Numbered from the stretch's first letter, positions 9,261-18,385 are shown. The stretch: 64,000 nucleotides of DNA from Calothrix sp. FI2-JRJ7 (GCA_019359675.1 JAHHGX010000079.1:119411-183410), one strand, 5' to 3'. The notes: generated by a model not told the origin, from the letters alone. Made by a program: numbers and translations.

Positions 9261-10199
9261 ATGAAAGAGTTTTTTCAAGGTTTTCATATCAAATTAGCTC
9301 AATATATTAGCTATAACTCCAAAGAATTAGTTACAAATCCTCAATGGTTCATAATGCGGCGAATGGGTAGATTCAATGTTATTCGCAAATGGAAAGCTGA
9401 GAGTTTTACTTCTTATAAGGCGCCGTCTATTCAACAGACAGAATCGAGTATTTTTACCAATATAAATATAGATAACGTCATTGCTAACTTAGAAAAATAT
9501 GGATTGTACCAAGGGTTACAGTTACCTGAGCATATAATAAATAATATACTGGAGTTTGCTTATAGCACAAACTGCTACGCGGGTAAAAATCCGAAACAGG
9601 GTTTTCATATTCACGAAAAAGATAAAGCACAAGCTTTTTGTAAACAAAAAATATTAGTAAGTAAATATTTTAATACTGCATTGCAATGCCAAGCTATTAA
9701 TATGCTGCAAAATGACCTTGTTTTACAGGAAATTGCAGCAAAATACCTTAAAACGAAACCAGTACATATATCAAACTCGCTTTTTTGGAGTTTTCCTAAT
9801 AATTCAACTTTTTTTGAACAGTCAAAAGCTGCACAAGTTTTTTACTGCGACCTTGATGACTATAAATTTCTGAAGTTTTTCTTCTATATAACCGATGTTG
9901 ATTTGAGTAGTGGCCCACATGTATATATACTGGGTAGCCATAATCGAAAGAAACTTTTGTATCAGCTATTGCGAGGGCGCGCAACTGAGTCAGATTTGAT
10001 AGATTACTATGGAAAAGAAAATATAGTTTCAATTACAGGTTCGCGCGGTTGGGGATTTGCCGAAGATACGTTCGGTTATCATAAAGGAAGCGCACCAGTA
10101 ACTAAACCTCGCTTAATGTTACAGGTTGAGTTTGCTAGTAAGGATTATGGAATGCAGCACGATTTAATGGAACCTCGCTATCTTAAATCAATTTTGTAA
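9261..10199 (+). CDS. Phytanoyl-CoA dioxygenase (PhyH)-like protein with altered Fe site
   Basis: A 312-residue protein related to the PhyH branch of 2-oxoglutarate/Fe(II) oxygenases, by the stretch DLDDYKFLKFFFYITDVD, then GPHVYILGSH (residues about 218-227), a late FGYHKG (His274) and KPRLMLQ (Arg284, the usual 2-oxoglutarate contact). In active relatives the first two iron ligands form H-x-D at the start of this block. Here it reads Tyr195-Cys196-Asp197, so the first histidine is replaced by tyrosine (codon TAC at 9843-9845, one transition away from CAC). The enzyme may be inactive, use a changed metal site, or be a binding protein. It is followed by a methyltransferase on the same strand 366 bases later, but the gap is too long to argue for an operon. 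Confidence 0.75.
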   Translation: MKEFFQGFHIKLAQYISYNSKELVTNPQWFIMRRMGRFNVIRKWKAESFTSYKAPSIQQTESSIFTNINIDNVIANLEKYGLYQGLQLPEHIINNILEFAYSTNCYAGKNPKQGFHIHEKDKAQAFCKQKILVSKYFNTALQCQAINMLQNDLVLQEIAAKYLKTKPVHISNSLFWSFPNNSTFFEQSKAAQVFYCDLDDYKFLKFFFYITDVDLSSGPHVYILGSHNRKKLLYQLLRGRATESDLIDYYGKENIVSITGSRGWGFAEDTFGYHKGSAPVTKPRLMLQVEFASKDYGMQHDLMEPRYLKSIL

Positions 10200-10270
10200 A
10201 TAATTATACTGTGGTCTTGCAATGGATGCAACGCATGTAACGGATAACTCATTTGTTATATTCGTTAATT

Positions 10271-10356
10271 ATCCGTTGCTAATATTTCTACCCCCAAAGT
10301 TAATGAGATGAACATCCGTTGCTAATATTTCTACCCCCAAAGTTAATGAGATGAAC
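10271..10356. repeat. Exact 43-bp tandem duplication
   Basis: Two identical 43-bp units lie head to tail (10271-10313 and 10314-10356), each starting ATCCGTTGCTAAT and ending GAGATGAAC. Just upstream, 10223-10250 carries related 9-mer pieces (GCAACGCAT, GTAACGGAT). The rest of 10200-10565 shows no gene. Confidence 0.95.
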
Positions 10357-10565
10357 ATTAGTAAAAATAATTATATTTTTTATTTTGTACAAAAATACTA
10401 TAATAATTTAACGATGAATTTCATAGATAATTCCTGAAACTGAAAATATTTTTAGAAAAGATACTTAGCGTCTAAGTAATAATATTTAGGCTTTAGCCGT
10501 AAAAAGGCGATTTTTGGCGTGAAGAGAATTATAAACAGTTTTTTTTCTTTTACTAATCAAATTAA

Positions 10566-11456
10566 ATGATGGTAACTTCTTTGAAAGATATTCTGGCGCC
10601 ATATCTCAGCTCCCGTGTTGATATAGATTGGACGGGTAATATTCCAAGTTGTAAAATACCTGTATTTACACCAGGAATGGTGGCTAATAGCTATTTTTTC
10701 GGTCATCCGCAATGGGGAAAAGAATACTTCTTACAAAGTCACCGCAGCCAATTATTTCAAGATAGATGGATGATGGCAATGGGTAGTTGGGATCATAAAA
10801 TCGTCGTTGATATCGGTTGTGGACCTGGGAACGTTTACGCAACATTAGGAGGTTCACCAAAGTTATTAATTGGTGTTGATGTTTCGCATGGTGCATTAGA
10901 GATGGCACAAGAAGTTGGTTATGTGCCAATTTTAGCCGATGCTCACAATTTACCTTTTATAAATGGATTTGCTGATGTAGTTGTAGCAAATGCAACAATT
11001 CATCATTGTAACGACATGGGTAAAGTTTTGGCGGAAGCCGCAAGAATCGTGCGTCCTGGTGGTATTTTATTTACCGACCAAGACCCACAGGTAACAGCTT
11101 GGAATTTTAAAGGCTTGGGGTTATTCTTACGCGATATTCGCTTCCCACTTTATAGATTAATGCGCTATAAGCATTACATTGCGTTTGACGAACGAACCGC
11201 GCGCCACAAAACCGAAATTCATAACCAAAGACCGGGTGATGGCATTACACCAGAACTTTATTATCAAATACTCAACCCGCTAGGTTTTGACGTAAAACTC
11301 TATCCACATAACCATAACCTAGGCGCCGAAGTTTTATTAGGTCAATTAGGTAAATCTTCTTGGCGAATGCGTTTGAGTCAAAAGCTATCTGGTATGAATC
11401 CAGATGCATATTCTTCAGCACAATCAATCATGTGTATTGCCAAGCGTTTATACTAA
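10566..11456 (+). CDS. Class I SAM-dependent methyltransferase
   Basis: A 296-residue enzyme with the Rossmann-type methyltransferase fold. Motif I is VVDIGCGPGN near residue 80, followed by the acidic loop GVDVS, a motif II-like LPFINGFADVV and the post-core LAEAARIVRPGGILF; this layout is typical of the UbiE/Methyltransf_11 group. The substrate is unknown. The C-terminal 110 residues are basic and contain YRLMRYKHY and a His-rich PHNHNLGAE. It may be cotranscribed with the TPR protein that starts 43 bases later. Confidence 0.9.
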   Translation: MMVTSLKDILAPYLSSRVDIDWTGNIPSCKIPVFTPGMVANSYFFGHPQWGKEYFLQSHRSQLFQDRWMMAMGSWDHKIVVDIGCGPGNVYATLGGSPKLLIGVDVSHGALEMAQEVGYVPILADAHNLPFINGFADVVVANATIHHCNDMGKVLAEAARIVRPGGILFTDQDPQVTAWNFKGLGLFLRDIRFPLYRLMRYKHYIAFDERTARHKTEIHNQRPGDGITPELYYQILNPLGFDVKLYPHNHNLGAEVLLGQLGKSSWRMRLSQKLSGMNPDAYSSAQSIMCIAKRLY

Positions 11457-11498
11457 TAAGCTAGGATATATCAATCCAAAATTTTTTATGCCACAGCC

Positions 11499-12776
11499 AT
11501 GACTCAAGAAAACTTCAACCGGGGATTGGAAAAAGCTAAACTTCATGACTACACTGGCGCCATCGTAGATTTTACAGCGGAACTAGAGGTAAATCCTTAT
11601 TTTGCTGAAGCCTACTTGCAGCGTGGCTTGGCTTATTATGATTTGGGTGAAGTATTACGCGCCGTTTCAGACTATACTGAAGCTTTGAAGCTAGATTCAA
11701 ACTTAATTCAAGCATATTACAGTCGGGCATTAGCGCGGATGGTACTAAAAAATTTGCCGAGTGCCATTGATGATATTGAACGCGCGATTCGTCTTGACTA
11801 CAATTATGCGGCAGCACATAACTTACGCGGTACCCTGCTACGAAAATCTGGAGATGTTCACGGCGCCATTGTCAGCTTCAAAAAAGCGGCAGAATTATAT
11901 ATAGTGCAGAAAGACGCAGAGAATTGTCGGTTGTGCATGGAGAAAATTAAGCAACTTCAACCGAAACGTCAACCACAGCAGGTTGTAAGCATTAAGCCAT
12001 CAACGAGTGCATCACCTGTAATCATGTACGAAGGTGATTATTTTAAACAATTAATCGAAAAAGCCGAACAAGGAGATATAAGAGAAGCGTTGGAAAGTTT
12101 GAACTGGGTTTTTCAAGTAGACCCGCAAGATGGTAAGGCTTATTGCTGTAGAGGTGTGATACGCTGCAAGCAAGAAAGGTATATAGATGCTATTACTGAT
12201 TTTAATCAAGCTTTAAAATATAACTTTCAAGACGCCATTGTTTACCGTAACCGAGGTAAAGCCAGATTACAACTTGGAGATAATCAAGGCGCCATCGCTG
12301 ATTTTAACAAAGCTTTAGAATTAGAACCAGATAATGCGATGCTTTTTATCGCCAGAGGTAATGCTTACCGAAGCATGGGCAATCACTACGGTGCCGTTCA
12401 AGACTACACTAAAGCTTTACAAGTTGACCCAGAAGATGCTCACGCTTACTATAATCGTGGTTTAGCATACACGCATATCGAAGAAATGCAGCAAGCAATT
12501 AATGATTATCAAAAAGCTGCGAGTATATTTTGTGAAAAAGAAGATTGGAAAAATTATCAGAAAGCCTTGGACAGCTTAAATAAAATAACTGTACCGAGTC
12601 AAGATTTAAACAAACCTCAATCTACTATACTTCGTCAAAAATTATTAAGGCTTGTAGGCGGTTACTGGGAAATTGCCGAAAGGTTGATAGAAGACGCTAA
12701 GTATTATTATCCAGGTATGTCAGAAGATTGGTACATGGAAAAAGTGATTAGTGATATCGAACGTGACAGACGGTAG
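11499..12776 (+). CDS. TPR-repeat protein
   Basis: A 425-residue protein built from tetratricopeptide repeats in two blocks (residues about 5-140 and 180-345) separated by a proline/glutamine-rich linker. Repeats show the consensus A-Y-x-x-R-G-x-x...G-D-x-x-G-A-I-x-D-F-x-x-A-L-x-x-x-P, for example near residues 234-300. No signal peptide is visible, so it is probably a cytoplasmic scaffold for protein-protein contacts. It follows the methyltransferase gene by 43 bases on the same strand and may share its transcript. The stop codon TAG is the first element of an inverted repeat (12776-12830). Confidence 0.92.
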   Translation: MTQENFNRGLEKAKLHDYTGAIVDFTAELEVNPYFAEAYLQRGLAYYDLGEVLRAVSDYTEALKLDSNLIQAYYSRALARMVLKNLPSAIDDIERAIRLDYNYAAAHNLRGTLLRKSGDVHGAIVSFKKAAELYIVQKDAENCRLCMEKIKQLQPKRQPQQVVSIKPSTSASPVIMYEGDYFKQLIEKAEQGDIREALESLNWVFQVDPQDGKAYCCRGVIRCKQERYIDAITDFNQALKYNFQDAIVYRNRGKARLQLGDNQGAIADFNKALELEPDNAMLFIARGNAYRSMGNHYGAVQDYTKALQVDPEDAHAYYNRGLAYTHIEEMQQAINDYQKAASIFCEKEDWKNYQKALDSLNKITVPSQDLNKPQSTILRQKLLRLVGGYWEIAERLIEDAKYYYPGMSEDWYMEKVISDIERDRR

Positions 12777-12830
12777 GGGCGGGTTAACCCATATGCTACA
12801 AATGTTTTAACACTTCGTAAACCCGCCCCC
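12776..12830. repeat. Intergenic hairpin, GGGGCGGGTT family, copy 2
   Basis: Arms GGGGCGGGTT (12776-12785) and AAACCCGCCCC (from 12819) flank about 33 bases. The left arm overlaps the last base of the TPR gene's stop codon. The strong stem may also act in termination, though no T-tract follows. Confidence 0.8.
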
Positions 12831-12882
12831 AAAACCAGTGTATTTTATACAATGACCGTTCCGAGATGACATAACCCATATA

Positions 12883-14832
12883 ATGCGATTCTTTTCAAAA
12901 TTCTTTGCTACCCTTCTAGCAGTAATGTTAGTACCTGCTTTTATGGCTGTAGCCCAAACTCAAACTATTACACCGGGTGATAATCTAGTTGTGGAAGGAA
13001 TTCCACCCATTCCTGTTAGTATTGCCCAAAGCGTCGAACGTTATACGAATTTTCGCGCTGCGAGTTTAGCCAGTTGGCACCCCAAAAGGCGTGAAATGCT
13101 CATATCTACACGCTTCGCCGACACCCCACAAGTACACCTCGTCAAATCTCCTCTCGGCGCCCGCAAGCAGTTAACTTTTTTTCCTGAGCGTGTAGCAGGA
13201 GGAAGCTTTCAACCAACACAAGGCGAATATTTTGTTTTCAGTAAAGATATTGGTGGAAATGAGTTTAGCCAAAACTACCGTTATGACTTCGCGACAGGTG
13301 ATATCACATTACTCACTGATGGAAAGTCAAAAAACAGTGGTGGTAGATGGTCGAATAAAGGTGACAAAATAATTTACACCTCCACCCGTCGTACTGGTAA
13401 AGATAATGATTTTTATATTATTAACCCATTAGACCCCAAAAGCAATAAACTTATTACTCAAGTCGAAGGTGGTGGTTGGGGTTCATTAGACTGGGCGCCA
13501 GATGATAGTAAAATACTCGCAATCGAATACGTTTCTGTAAATGAAAGCTATTTATGGCTATTAGATGCAGCATCTGGAGAAAAGAAATTAATTACACCCA
13601 AAGGTGGTAAAGAAAAAATTTCCTACGGTGGCGCCATATTTAGTAAAGATGGTAAAGGCTTGTACGTCGTCACCGATAAAGAATCAGAGTTTCAAAGATT
13701 GGCATATGTTGACCTAGCAACAATGCAGCCAACTTACCTAACTACTAATATTAAATGGGATGTAGAAGATATTGACCTTTCCGACGACGGTAAAAACTTA
13801 GCTTTCGTTACAAATGAATATGGTACTAGTGTATTATATATTCTTGATACAGTAACACGTAAAGAAAAACCCTTACCTAAATTACCTGTAGGACAAGTAC
13901 TAGGCACGAACTGGCATAAAAATAACGAGGACTTAGGATTTACATTAGTATCCGCACGTTCCACTGCCGATGTATATTCATTAAATATTCGCAGTAACAC
14001 AATAGAACGTTGGACAGAGAGCGAAACAGGTGGTATCAACACAGCCAACTTCACCGATGCTCAATTAATTAGATGGAAAAGCTTTGACGGTAAAACAATT
14101 TCTGGGTTTATGTATCATCCCCCATCGAAATTTACAGGTAAACGTCCGGTAATAATTGATATTCATGGAGGTCCCGAAGGACAATCACGTCCTGGCTTTT
14201 TAGGGCGCCTTAATTACATAATAAATGAATTAGGTGTAACAGTAATATTTCCCAACGTCCGAGGTTCATCAGGGTACGGAAAAACATTTCTGCAACTCGA
14301 CAACGGATTTAAACGTGAAGATTCAGTAAAAGATATAGGCGCCTTATTAGACTGGATAGCAACACAACCCCAGCTAGATAAAGACCGAGTGTTAGTAACA
14401 GGTGGAAGTTACGGTGGTTACATGTCACTAGCAGTAGCAACCAACTATCCTGAAAGAATACGCGCTTCAATAAACATAGTAGGAATATCCAACTTTGTCA
14501 CATTCTTAGAAAGAACCGAAGGTTATAGAAGAGACTTACGAAGAGTAGAATACGGAGACGAACGAGACCCGAAAATGCGCGAATTTCTCTTAAAAATATC
14601 ACCATTAAATAACGCCAGTCGTATCAAAAAACCACTCTTTGTAATTCACGGAAAAAACGACCCGCGCGTACCATTAAACGAAGCCGAACAAATACTAGCA
14701 ACTGTGCGAAAAAACAACATCCCCGTCTGGTATCTCATGGCAAAAGACGAAGGACATGGTTTCAGCAAAAAAAGAAACATAGACTTTCAATTTTACGCAA
14801 CAATCATGTTCATCCAAGAATACCTTATGTAA
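12883..14832 (+). CDS. Secreted S9 family (prolyl oligopeptidase-type) peptidase
   Basis: A 649-residue exported serine peptidase. A hydrophobic signal segment (residues about 4-24, ending in A-V-A-Q) is followed by a beta-propeller of WD40-like TolB-type repeats (for example GGRWSNKGDKIIYTS, WGSLDWAPDDSKILA) and a C-terminal alpha/beta hydrolase domain. The catalytic triad is visible: Ser509 in GGSYGGY, Asp593 in HGKNDPRVP and His625 in DEGHGF. Family members cleave short peptides, often as acylaminoacyl or dipeptidyl peptidases, so a periplasmic peptide-scavenging role is likely. It stands alone between a hairpin repeat and a converging small gene. Confidence 0.93.
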   Translation: MRFFSKFFATLLAVMLVPAFMAVAQTQTITPGDNLVVEGIPPIPVSIAQSVERYTNFRAASLASWHPKRREMLISTRFADTPQVHLVKSPLGARKQLTFFPERVAGGSFQPTQGEYFVFSKDIGGNEFSQNYRYDFATGDITLLTDGKSKNSGGRWSNKGDKIIYTSTRRTGKDNDFYIINPLDPKSNKLITQVEGGGWGSLDWAPDDSKILAIEYVSVNESYLWLLDAASGEKKLITPKGGKEKISYGGAIFSKDGKGLYVVTDKESEFQRLAYVDLATMQPTYLTTNIKWDVEDIDLSDDGKNLAFVTNEYGTSVLYILDTVTRKEKPLPKLPVGQVLGTNWHKNNEDLGFTLVSARSTADVYSLNIRSNTIERWTESETGGINTANFTDAQLIRWKSFDGKTISGFMYHPPSKFTGKRPVIIDIHGGPEGQSRPGFLGRLNYIINELGVTVIFPNVRGSSGYGKTFLQLDNGFKREDSVKDIGALLDWIATQPQLDKDRVLVTGGSYGGYMSLAVATNYPERIRASINIVGISNFVTFLERTEGYRRDLRRVEYGDERDPKMREFLLKISPLNNASRIKKPLFVIHGKNDPRVPLNEAEQILATVRKNNIPVWYLMAKDEGHGFSKKRNIDFQFYATIMFIQEYLM

Positions 14833-14847
14833 AAATCAACACCAAAA

Positions 14848-15309
14848 TCATTTAATCTTGGAATAACCAACTTTCCAATTAGTTGGTTGTTTCAATTCAT
14901 CACCCTTACCTTGAGAAATAACCCACAAAGCAATACGAGTATTTAACAAACCCTTCATCAAATAGTATCCAGGTTTCGCGCGAACTCCTTCAATTTCTGT
15001 CGTTCCACCGTAAGCAAGAATTCCGCAATAAGTTTTATCACCCTGAATATTCACAGTAAACTGCTTATCATTAAGATACCCACCGGGAACCATGAAAATA
15101 GCGAATACATGATGTTGTCCATGCCAAGGTTTAACAACTAGCTTTTCAGGATACGCATAATATTTAGGAGTATTATCAGAAAAGCCCCACCATTGACACC
15201 CTAAAACAGGCGACTTTTCGGACAAATACGAAAAACCCATAACACCAATTAAAACAAGTGTAAATAAAATGTAAAATAAGTTACGCTTTCGCACGCTTTT
15301 AAAAATCAT
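14848..15309 (-). CDS. Membrane-anchored hypothetical protein
   Basis: A 153-residue protein I do not recognise. Residues about 10-28 form a single hydrophobic segment after a basic start (KSVRKRN), so it is probably anchored in the membrane with the rest outside. The outer part contains three tryptophans and two cysteines (GCQWWGF, TYCGILAYGG) and a beta-rich pattern. It ends 16 bases from the converging S9 peptidase gene. Confidence 0.7.
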   Translation of the reverse strand: MIFKSVRKRNLFYILFTLVLIGVMGFSYLSEKSPVLGCQWWGFSDNTPKYYAYPEKLVVKPWHGQHHVFAIFMVPGGYLNDKQFTVNIQGDKTYCGILAYGGTTEIEGVRAKPGYYLMKGLLNTRIALWVISQGKGDELKQPTNWKVGYSKIK

Positions 15310-15401
15310 TACTCATCAATCAATTAACTTTAACTAATTGCAGTAAAAACAGTTGTAGCTTAAAAGCCAAGATAGGCAAAAATACAAAATTGTTTCCTAT
15401 C

Positions 15402-15448
15402 AGAAACCGGGTTTCTATACAAGAAACCCGGTTTCTCAGTTTTTTTTT
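15402..15448. repeat. AGAAACCGGGTTTCT inverted repeat with T-tract
   Basis: Two 15-bp near-palindromic units (15402-15416 and 15422-15436) pair with each other and are followed by nine T residues. Repeats of this sort are dispersed in filamentous cyanobacterial genomes. Read on the plus strand it has terminator form, although no plus-strand gene ends nearby. Confidence 0.75.
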
Positions 15449-15510
15449 GTGTCCAAAATAACAAAGCAGTCTACAATTTATCCCAGTAAACCGAATATAC
15501 AACTTGAACA

Positions 15511-16029
15511 ATGGTATCAAATCCTACAACGTTCTCTGATATACAAAATCATTGGGCACGTCCATTTATCGAACCATTGCTGCGACGTGGTGTAGTTGCA
15601 GGGCAAAGCGGTGTCTTTCGTCCTGATAACTCAATCACACGTGCAGAGTATGCGGCAATCATAACTAAAGCATTTACAAAGATTCCGAAAAGGCGCCAAT
15701 ACATACCTTTTGTAGATGTACCTGCAAATAATTGGGCTTTCTCAGCAATTCAAACAGCTTTTGAAACAGGCTTTCTCAACGGTTTCCCTGATAATCGTTT
15801 TCTTCGCCCCGATAACCGAATTTCGCGTCTAGAAGTTTTATTATCCCTAGTCGCAGGTTTAGACATTGCGTCAAAAATAAGGTCTGATTTACTTAATAGC
15901 TTACCGCAAATCTATGAAGATTCCGTACAAATTCCTGGGTATGCAAGAAATCAGGTAGCAATAGCAACTAGTGCAGAAATAGTATCAAGCCAGTTGGGTT
16001 GTGTCTACCCTTCGGGAAAACTTCGTTAA
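15511..16029 (+). pseudogene. SLH-domain protein, truncated by a repeat
   Basis: The 172-residue reading frame has two S-layer homology domains: FSDIQNHWARPFIEPLLRRG with FRPDNSITRAEYAAII, then FVDVPANNWAFSAIQTAFE with FRPDNRISRLEVLL. SLH modules bind cell-wall polymer and anchor surface proteins. The third repeat of such proteins is expected next, but the frame runs into an inverted repeat (from 15992) and ends in the unrelated tail LGCVYPSGKLR. There is no signal peptide. I read it as a 3'-truncated gene, although the product could still be made. Confidence 0.7.
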
Positions 16030-16070
16030 CGGCATACTACGTAAACGCAAAGCCTGTACCCAACCTACAG
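15992..16070. repeat. GTTGGGT...ACCCAAC inverted repeat, copy 1
   Basis: Arms GTTGGGTT (15993-16000) and ACCCAACC (16058-16065) enclose 57 bases that include a smaller palindromic GTTAAC. The left side ends the SLH reading frame and the right side supplies the stop codon of the methyltransferase. Related elements lie at 22845, 29147 and 32591. Confidence 0.7.
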
Positions 16071-17018
16071 TTTATCTTTTATGTGTTGGAGCAGGCATCT
16101 GGCGACAAATTCAGCTAATTTTACTGGTACTGCATTACCAATCATTTGTTCTAAATCAGTTTTTGATTGATTTTGTTCATCAAAAATAAAATCTTTAGGA
16201 AATGTTTGTATATAGCTTCGTTCTATGGTAGTTAATGGACGTAAATCAGAAGTGATAGGCGCCGCATCTCCAGGATGTCCTTTATAACTTTTGGGAACAG
16301 GTCGATTTACACTTCTAATTGTAGGACTAGGTTCATCAATACTAAATATACCTCGTCTTTGATAAGTTCTAGGATGCCTGTAGTAATATTCAATACCTAG
16401 GGTGTTTCCTAAATAATGCCTGATTGTAGTTGGTTCTTTGGATAAATTATAGTTTATATATGGAATTAATGCGTTATCAATACCGTTTAATTCTCCTATA
16501 CAAAAATACCTTTTTCGACTTTGAGGGACTCCGCAGAATGCTGCATTAATTATGTTTTCTGTCAATCCGTAACCACTATTTTTAAATATCTTAATAACTT
16601 GGTTATATTTCTGGCTTTTTTGAAATCTATCTACATTTTCCATTACAAACCATTGTGGTTTCACAGACGCGATAATTTGAGCGAATGTAATACTCAAATC
16701 ACCTCTTCCTAAATCTTCATTACGCTTACCCGCGCTAGAAAAATCCTGGCAAGGTGGACCGCCTATAATAACGTCAGGGTTGAGGCTAAGAAAAAAATTA
16801 TAATTATCTACATTGCCAAGGTCACAACTGTAAATCTTATGCGAAAAGTTCTTTTTATAGACTTGTACTGCTGCTTCCCATTTATCAAATGCTGCTACGA
16901 CAGTCATACCAGCATTTTGAAAGCCTAAAGATAACCCCCCACAGCCAGCAAAAAAGTCAATAATTCTTAAATTTGTATGTTTGGTTTGCTTATTTATTAA
17001 TGCCATACAAATTCCCAA
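16065..17018 (-). CDS. Solitary C5 DNA cytosine methyltransferase
   Basis: A 317-residue DNA (cytosine-5) methyltransferase that transfers methyl from SAM to cytosine within a short DNA target. All landmark motifs are present: motif I DFFAGCGGLSLGF (about 21-33), motif IV GGPPCQDFSSAG with catalytic Cys90, motif VI MENV (126-129), motif VIII QSRKRYF, a short target-recognition region containing DEPSPTIRSVNRPVPKSY, motif IX LTTIERSYIQTFP and motif X QMIGNAVPVKLAE. An alternative start is the ATG at 17006. No restriction endonuclease gene flanks it: one side is a truncated SLH gene and the other mtnW. The target sequence is not readable from the protein; GGCGCC, hugely over-represented here, is a candidate. 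Its stop codon lies in a repeat arm. Confidence 0.93.
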   Translation of the reverse strand: MGICMALINKQTKHTNLRIIDFFAGCGGLSLGFQNAGMTVVAAFDKWEAAVQVYKKNFSHKIYSCDLGNVDNYNFFLSLNPDVIIGGPPCQDFSSAGKRNEDLGRGDLSITFAQIIASVKPQWFVMENVDRFQKSQKYNQVIKIFKNSGYGLTENIINAAFCGVPQSRKRYFCIGELNGIDNALIPYINYNLSKEPTTIRHYLGNTLGIEYYYRHPRTYQRRGIFSIDEPSPTIRSVNRPVPKSYKGHPGDAAPITSDLRPLTTIERSYIQTFPKDFIFDEQNQSKTDLEQMIGNAVPVKLAEFVARCLLQHIKDKL

Positions 17019-17101
17019 AAAGACCTATGGCAAATTGTCAACTATAGTTCCTTTGTTCGTCAACTATGCTTATGTTTATTTTTGTGTAGTACGTTTGTTA
17101 A

Positions 17102-18277
17102 CTACTTATCTGTCCATACACCCCATTTTTGAATTGCACTCTTTAAGGCGCCATCTGGTAAACTATCTAAATTTAAAGATTCACCTTTGTTCAGACATTC
17201 GAGAGCTTCAAAAAATGCTTTGACACCAAAGAAGGCGCCATTAGGATGATCCATAATACCTGTACCCGCGTTGAGAACTACATCTTGCCCATAGTCAGAT
17301 ATTGCTTTACCTACTACACCTGGATGAATACCTGCTGATGGTACAGGCATTACATTTCTAGCTCTTAGAATATCGCGAATTTGGGCTTCAGTATTGGCAT
17401 CAAATGGTAAATTACCATAATGTGCTGGGTACAAAACAGCATCGGCGCCTGCATAAGTCATTAATGTTCCTAAAGAAACCGAATAATCAAACCCATAGTC
17501 AGGAGCAGCAGAAAAGGCGCCTGCACCCGCAGGATGGGTAAAAATAGGCACATTTACTTCTGGGTCAACAGCTAAAGCTTCTAAGACAGAAAAACCGTAG
17601 GAAAAGACATTTAATAATAAAGCATTGGCACCATTACTGACCAAATCGCGCGCACGCTGTAACAATTGTGCAGCATTACCAGTCACATTAACAGCATAAA
17701 GTACAGTGCGTCGAGTTTGTTGCTTGACTGTATCAAGTACTTCGCGGCAAGCTTTTAAGCGTTCTAAAGTAGGAGCAGAAGGGAGATTACCTAAAATCTC
17801 ATCATCTTTGATAATATCTAAACCCGCAAAAGCAACTTCCTTTAAAATAGCAGCATGGTCTGCGGCAGAAAGTCCCAAAGCTGGTTTGAAAATTGCCATT
17901 ATCAAAGGACGTTCACGCACATTCAATAACTCACGTATACCCGATATACCATATTTAGGACGCAACCCGTAATTTTCGGGTAGTCTTAGTGCAACAACTT
18001 TCGCGGCGCCTGCCATTGAGTACTTACCGAATATCATAGTAAGTAAACTACTCACATCATTTTCTACATTCGATAAAGGAAAGCGTACCGTCGCAATACT
18101 GTAATTATCAGGTTGTTTGACAACAGATACAACCTCACCCAAATGCGATGTTAAACTCGCTTCACGATGGGCAAAGCGTGCATCCCAAGTTCCAACAGTT
18201 TGCCCTATCGCAATAATTTGAGCTTGCTTCTGGGCATTTACATCAGGTGGAAAACGATAATCTACTTCGATAGCCAT
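17102..18277 (-). CDS. mtnW: RuBisCO-like protein MtnW (diketo-methylthiopentyl phosphate enolase)
   Basis: A 391-residue RuBisCO large-subunit homologue of the form IV type acting in the methionine salvage pathway, where it enolises 2,3-diketo-5-methylthiopentyl-1-phosphate. The carbamylated-lysine metal site is retained (IIKDDE, Lys163 counted from a TTG six codons upstream), as is FKPALGLS. Residues that make CO2 fixation possible in true RuBisCO are changed: the loop reads SAGIHPG and the phosphate motif GTGIMDHPNG. I chose the ATG at 18277 because the only longer form starts at TTG. Other mtn genes are not adjacent, so it works with enzymes encoded elsewhere, or has another enolase role. 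Confidence 0.9.
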   Translation of the reverse strand: MAIEVDYRFPPDVNAQKQAQIIAIGQTVGTWDARFAHREASLTSHLGEVVSVVKQPDNYSIATVRFPLSNVENDVSSLLTMIFGKYSMAGAAKVVALRLPENYGLRPKYGISGIRELLNVRERPLIMAIFKPALGLSAADHAAILKEVAFAGLDIIKDDEILGNLPSAPTLERLKACREVLDTVKQQTRRTVLYAVNVTGNAAQLLQRARDLVSNGANALLLNVFSYGFSVLEALAVDPEVNVPIFTHPAGAGAFSAAPDYGFDYSVSLGTLMTYAGADAVLYPAHYGNLPFDANTEAQIRDILRARNVMPVPSAGIHPGVVGKAISDYGQDVVLNAGTGIMDHPNGAFFGVKAFFEALECLNKGESLNLDSLPDGALKSAIQKWGVWTDK

Positions 18278-18385
18278 TTTAAAAAACTTCTGCAAAATAC
18301 CAAAATCCAGTATCCCAGAAATCCTAACCCTTAAAACAATTAACTCCCCAAAACTCCTGTTGACATTTTATAGATATCTTGTGGA

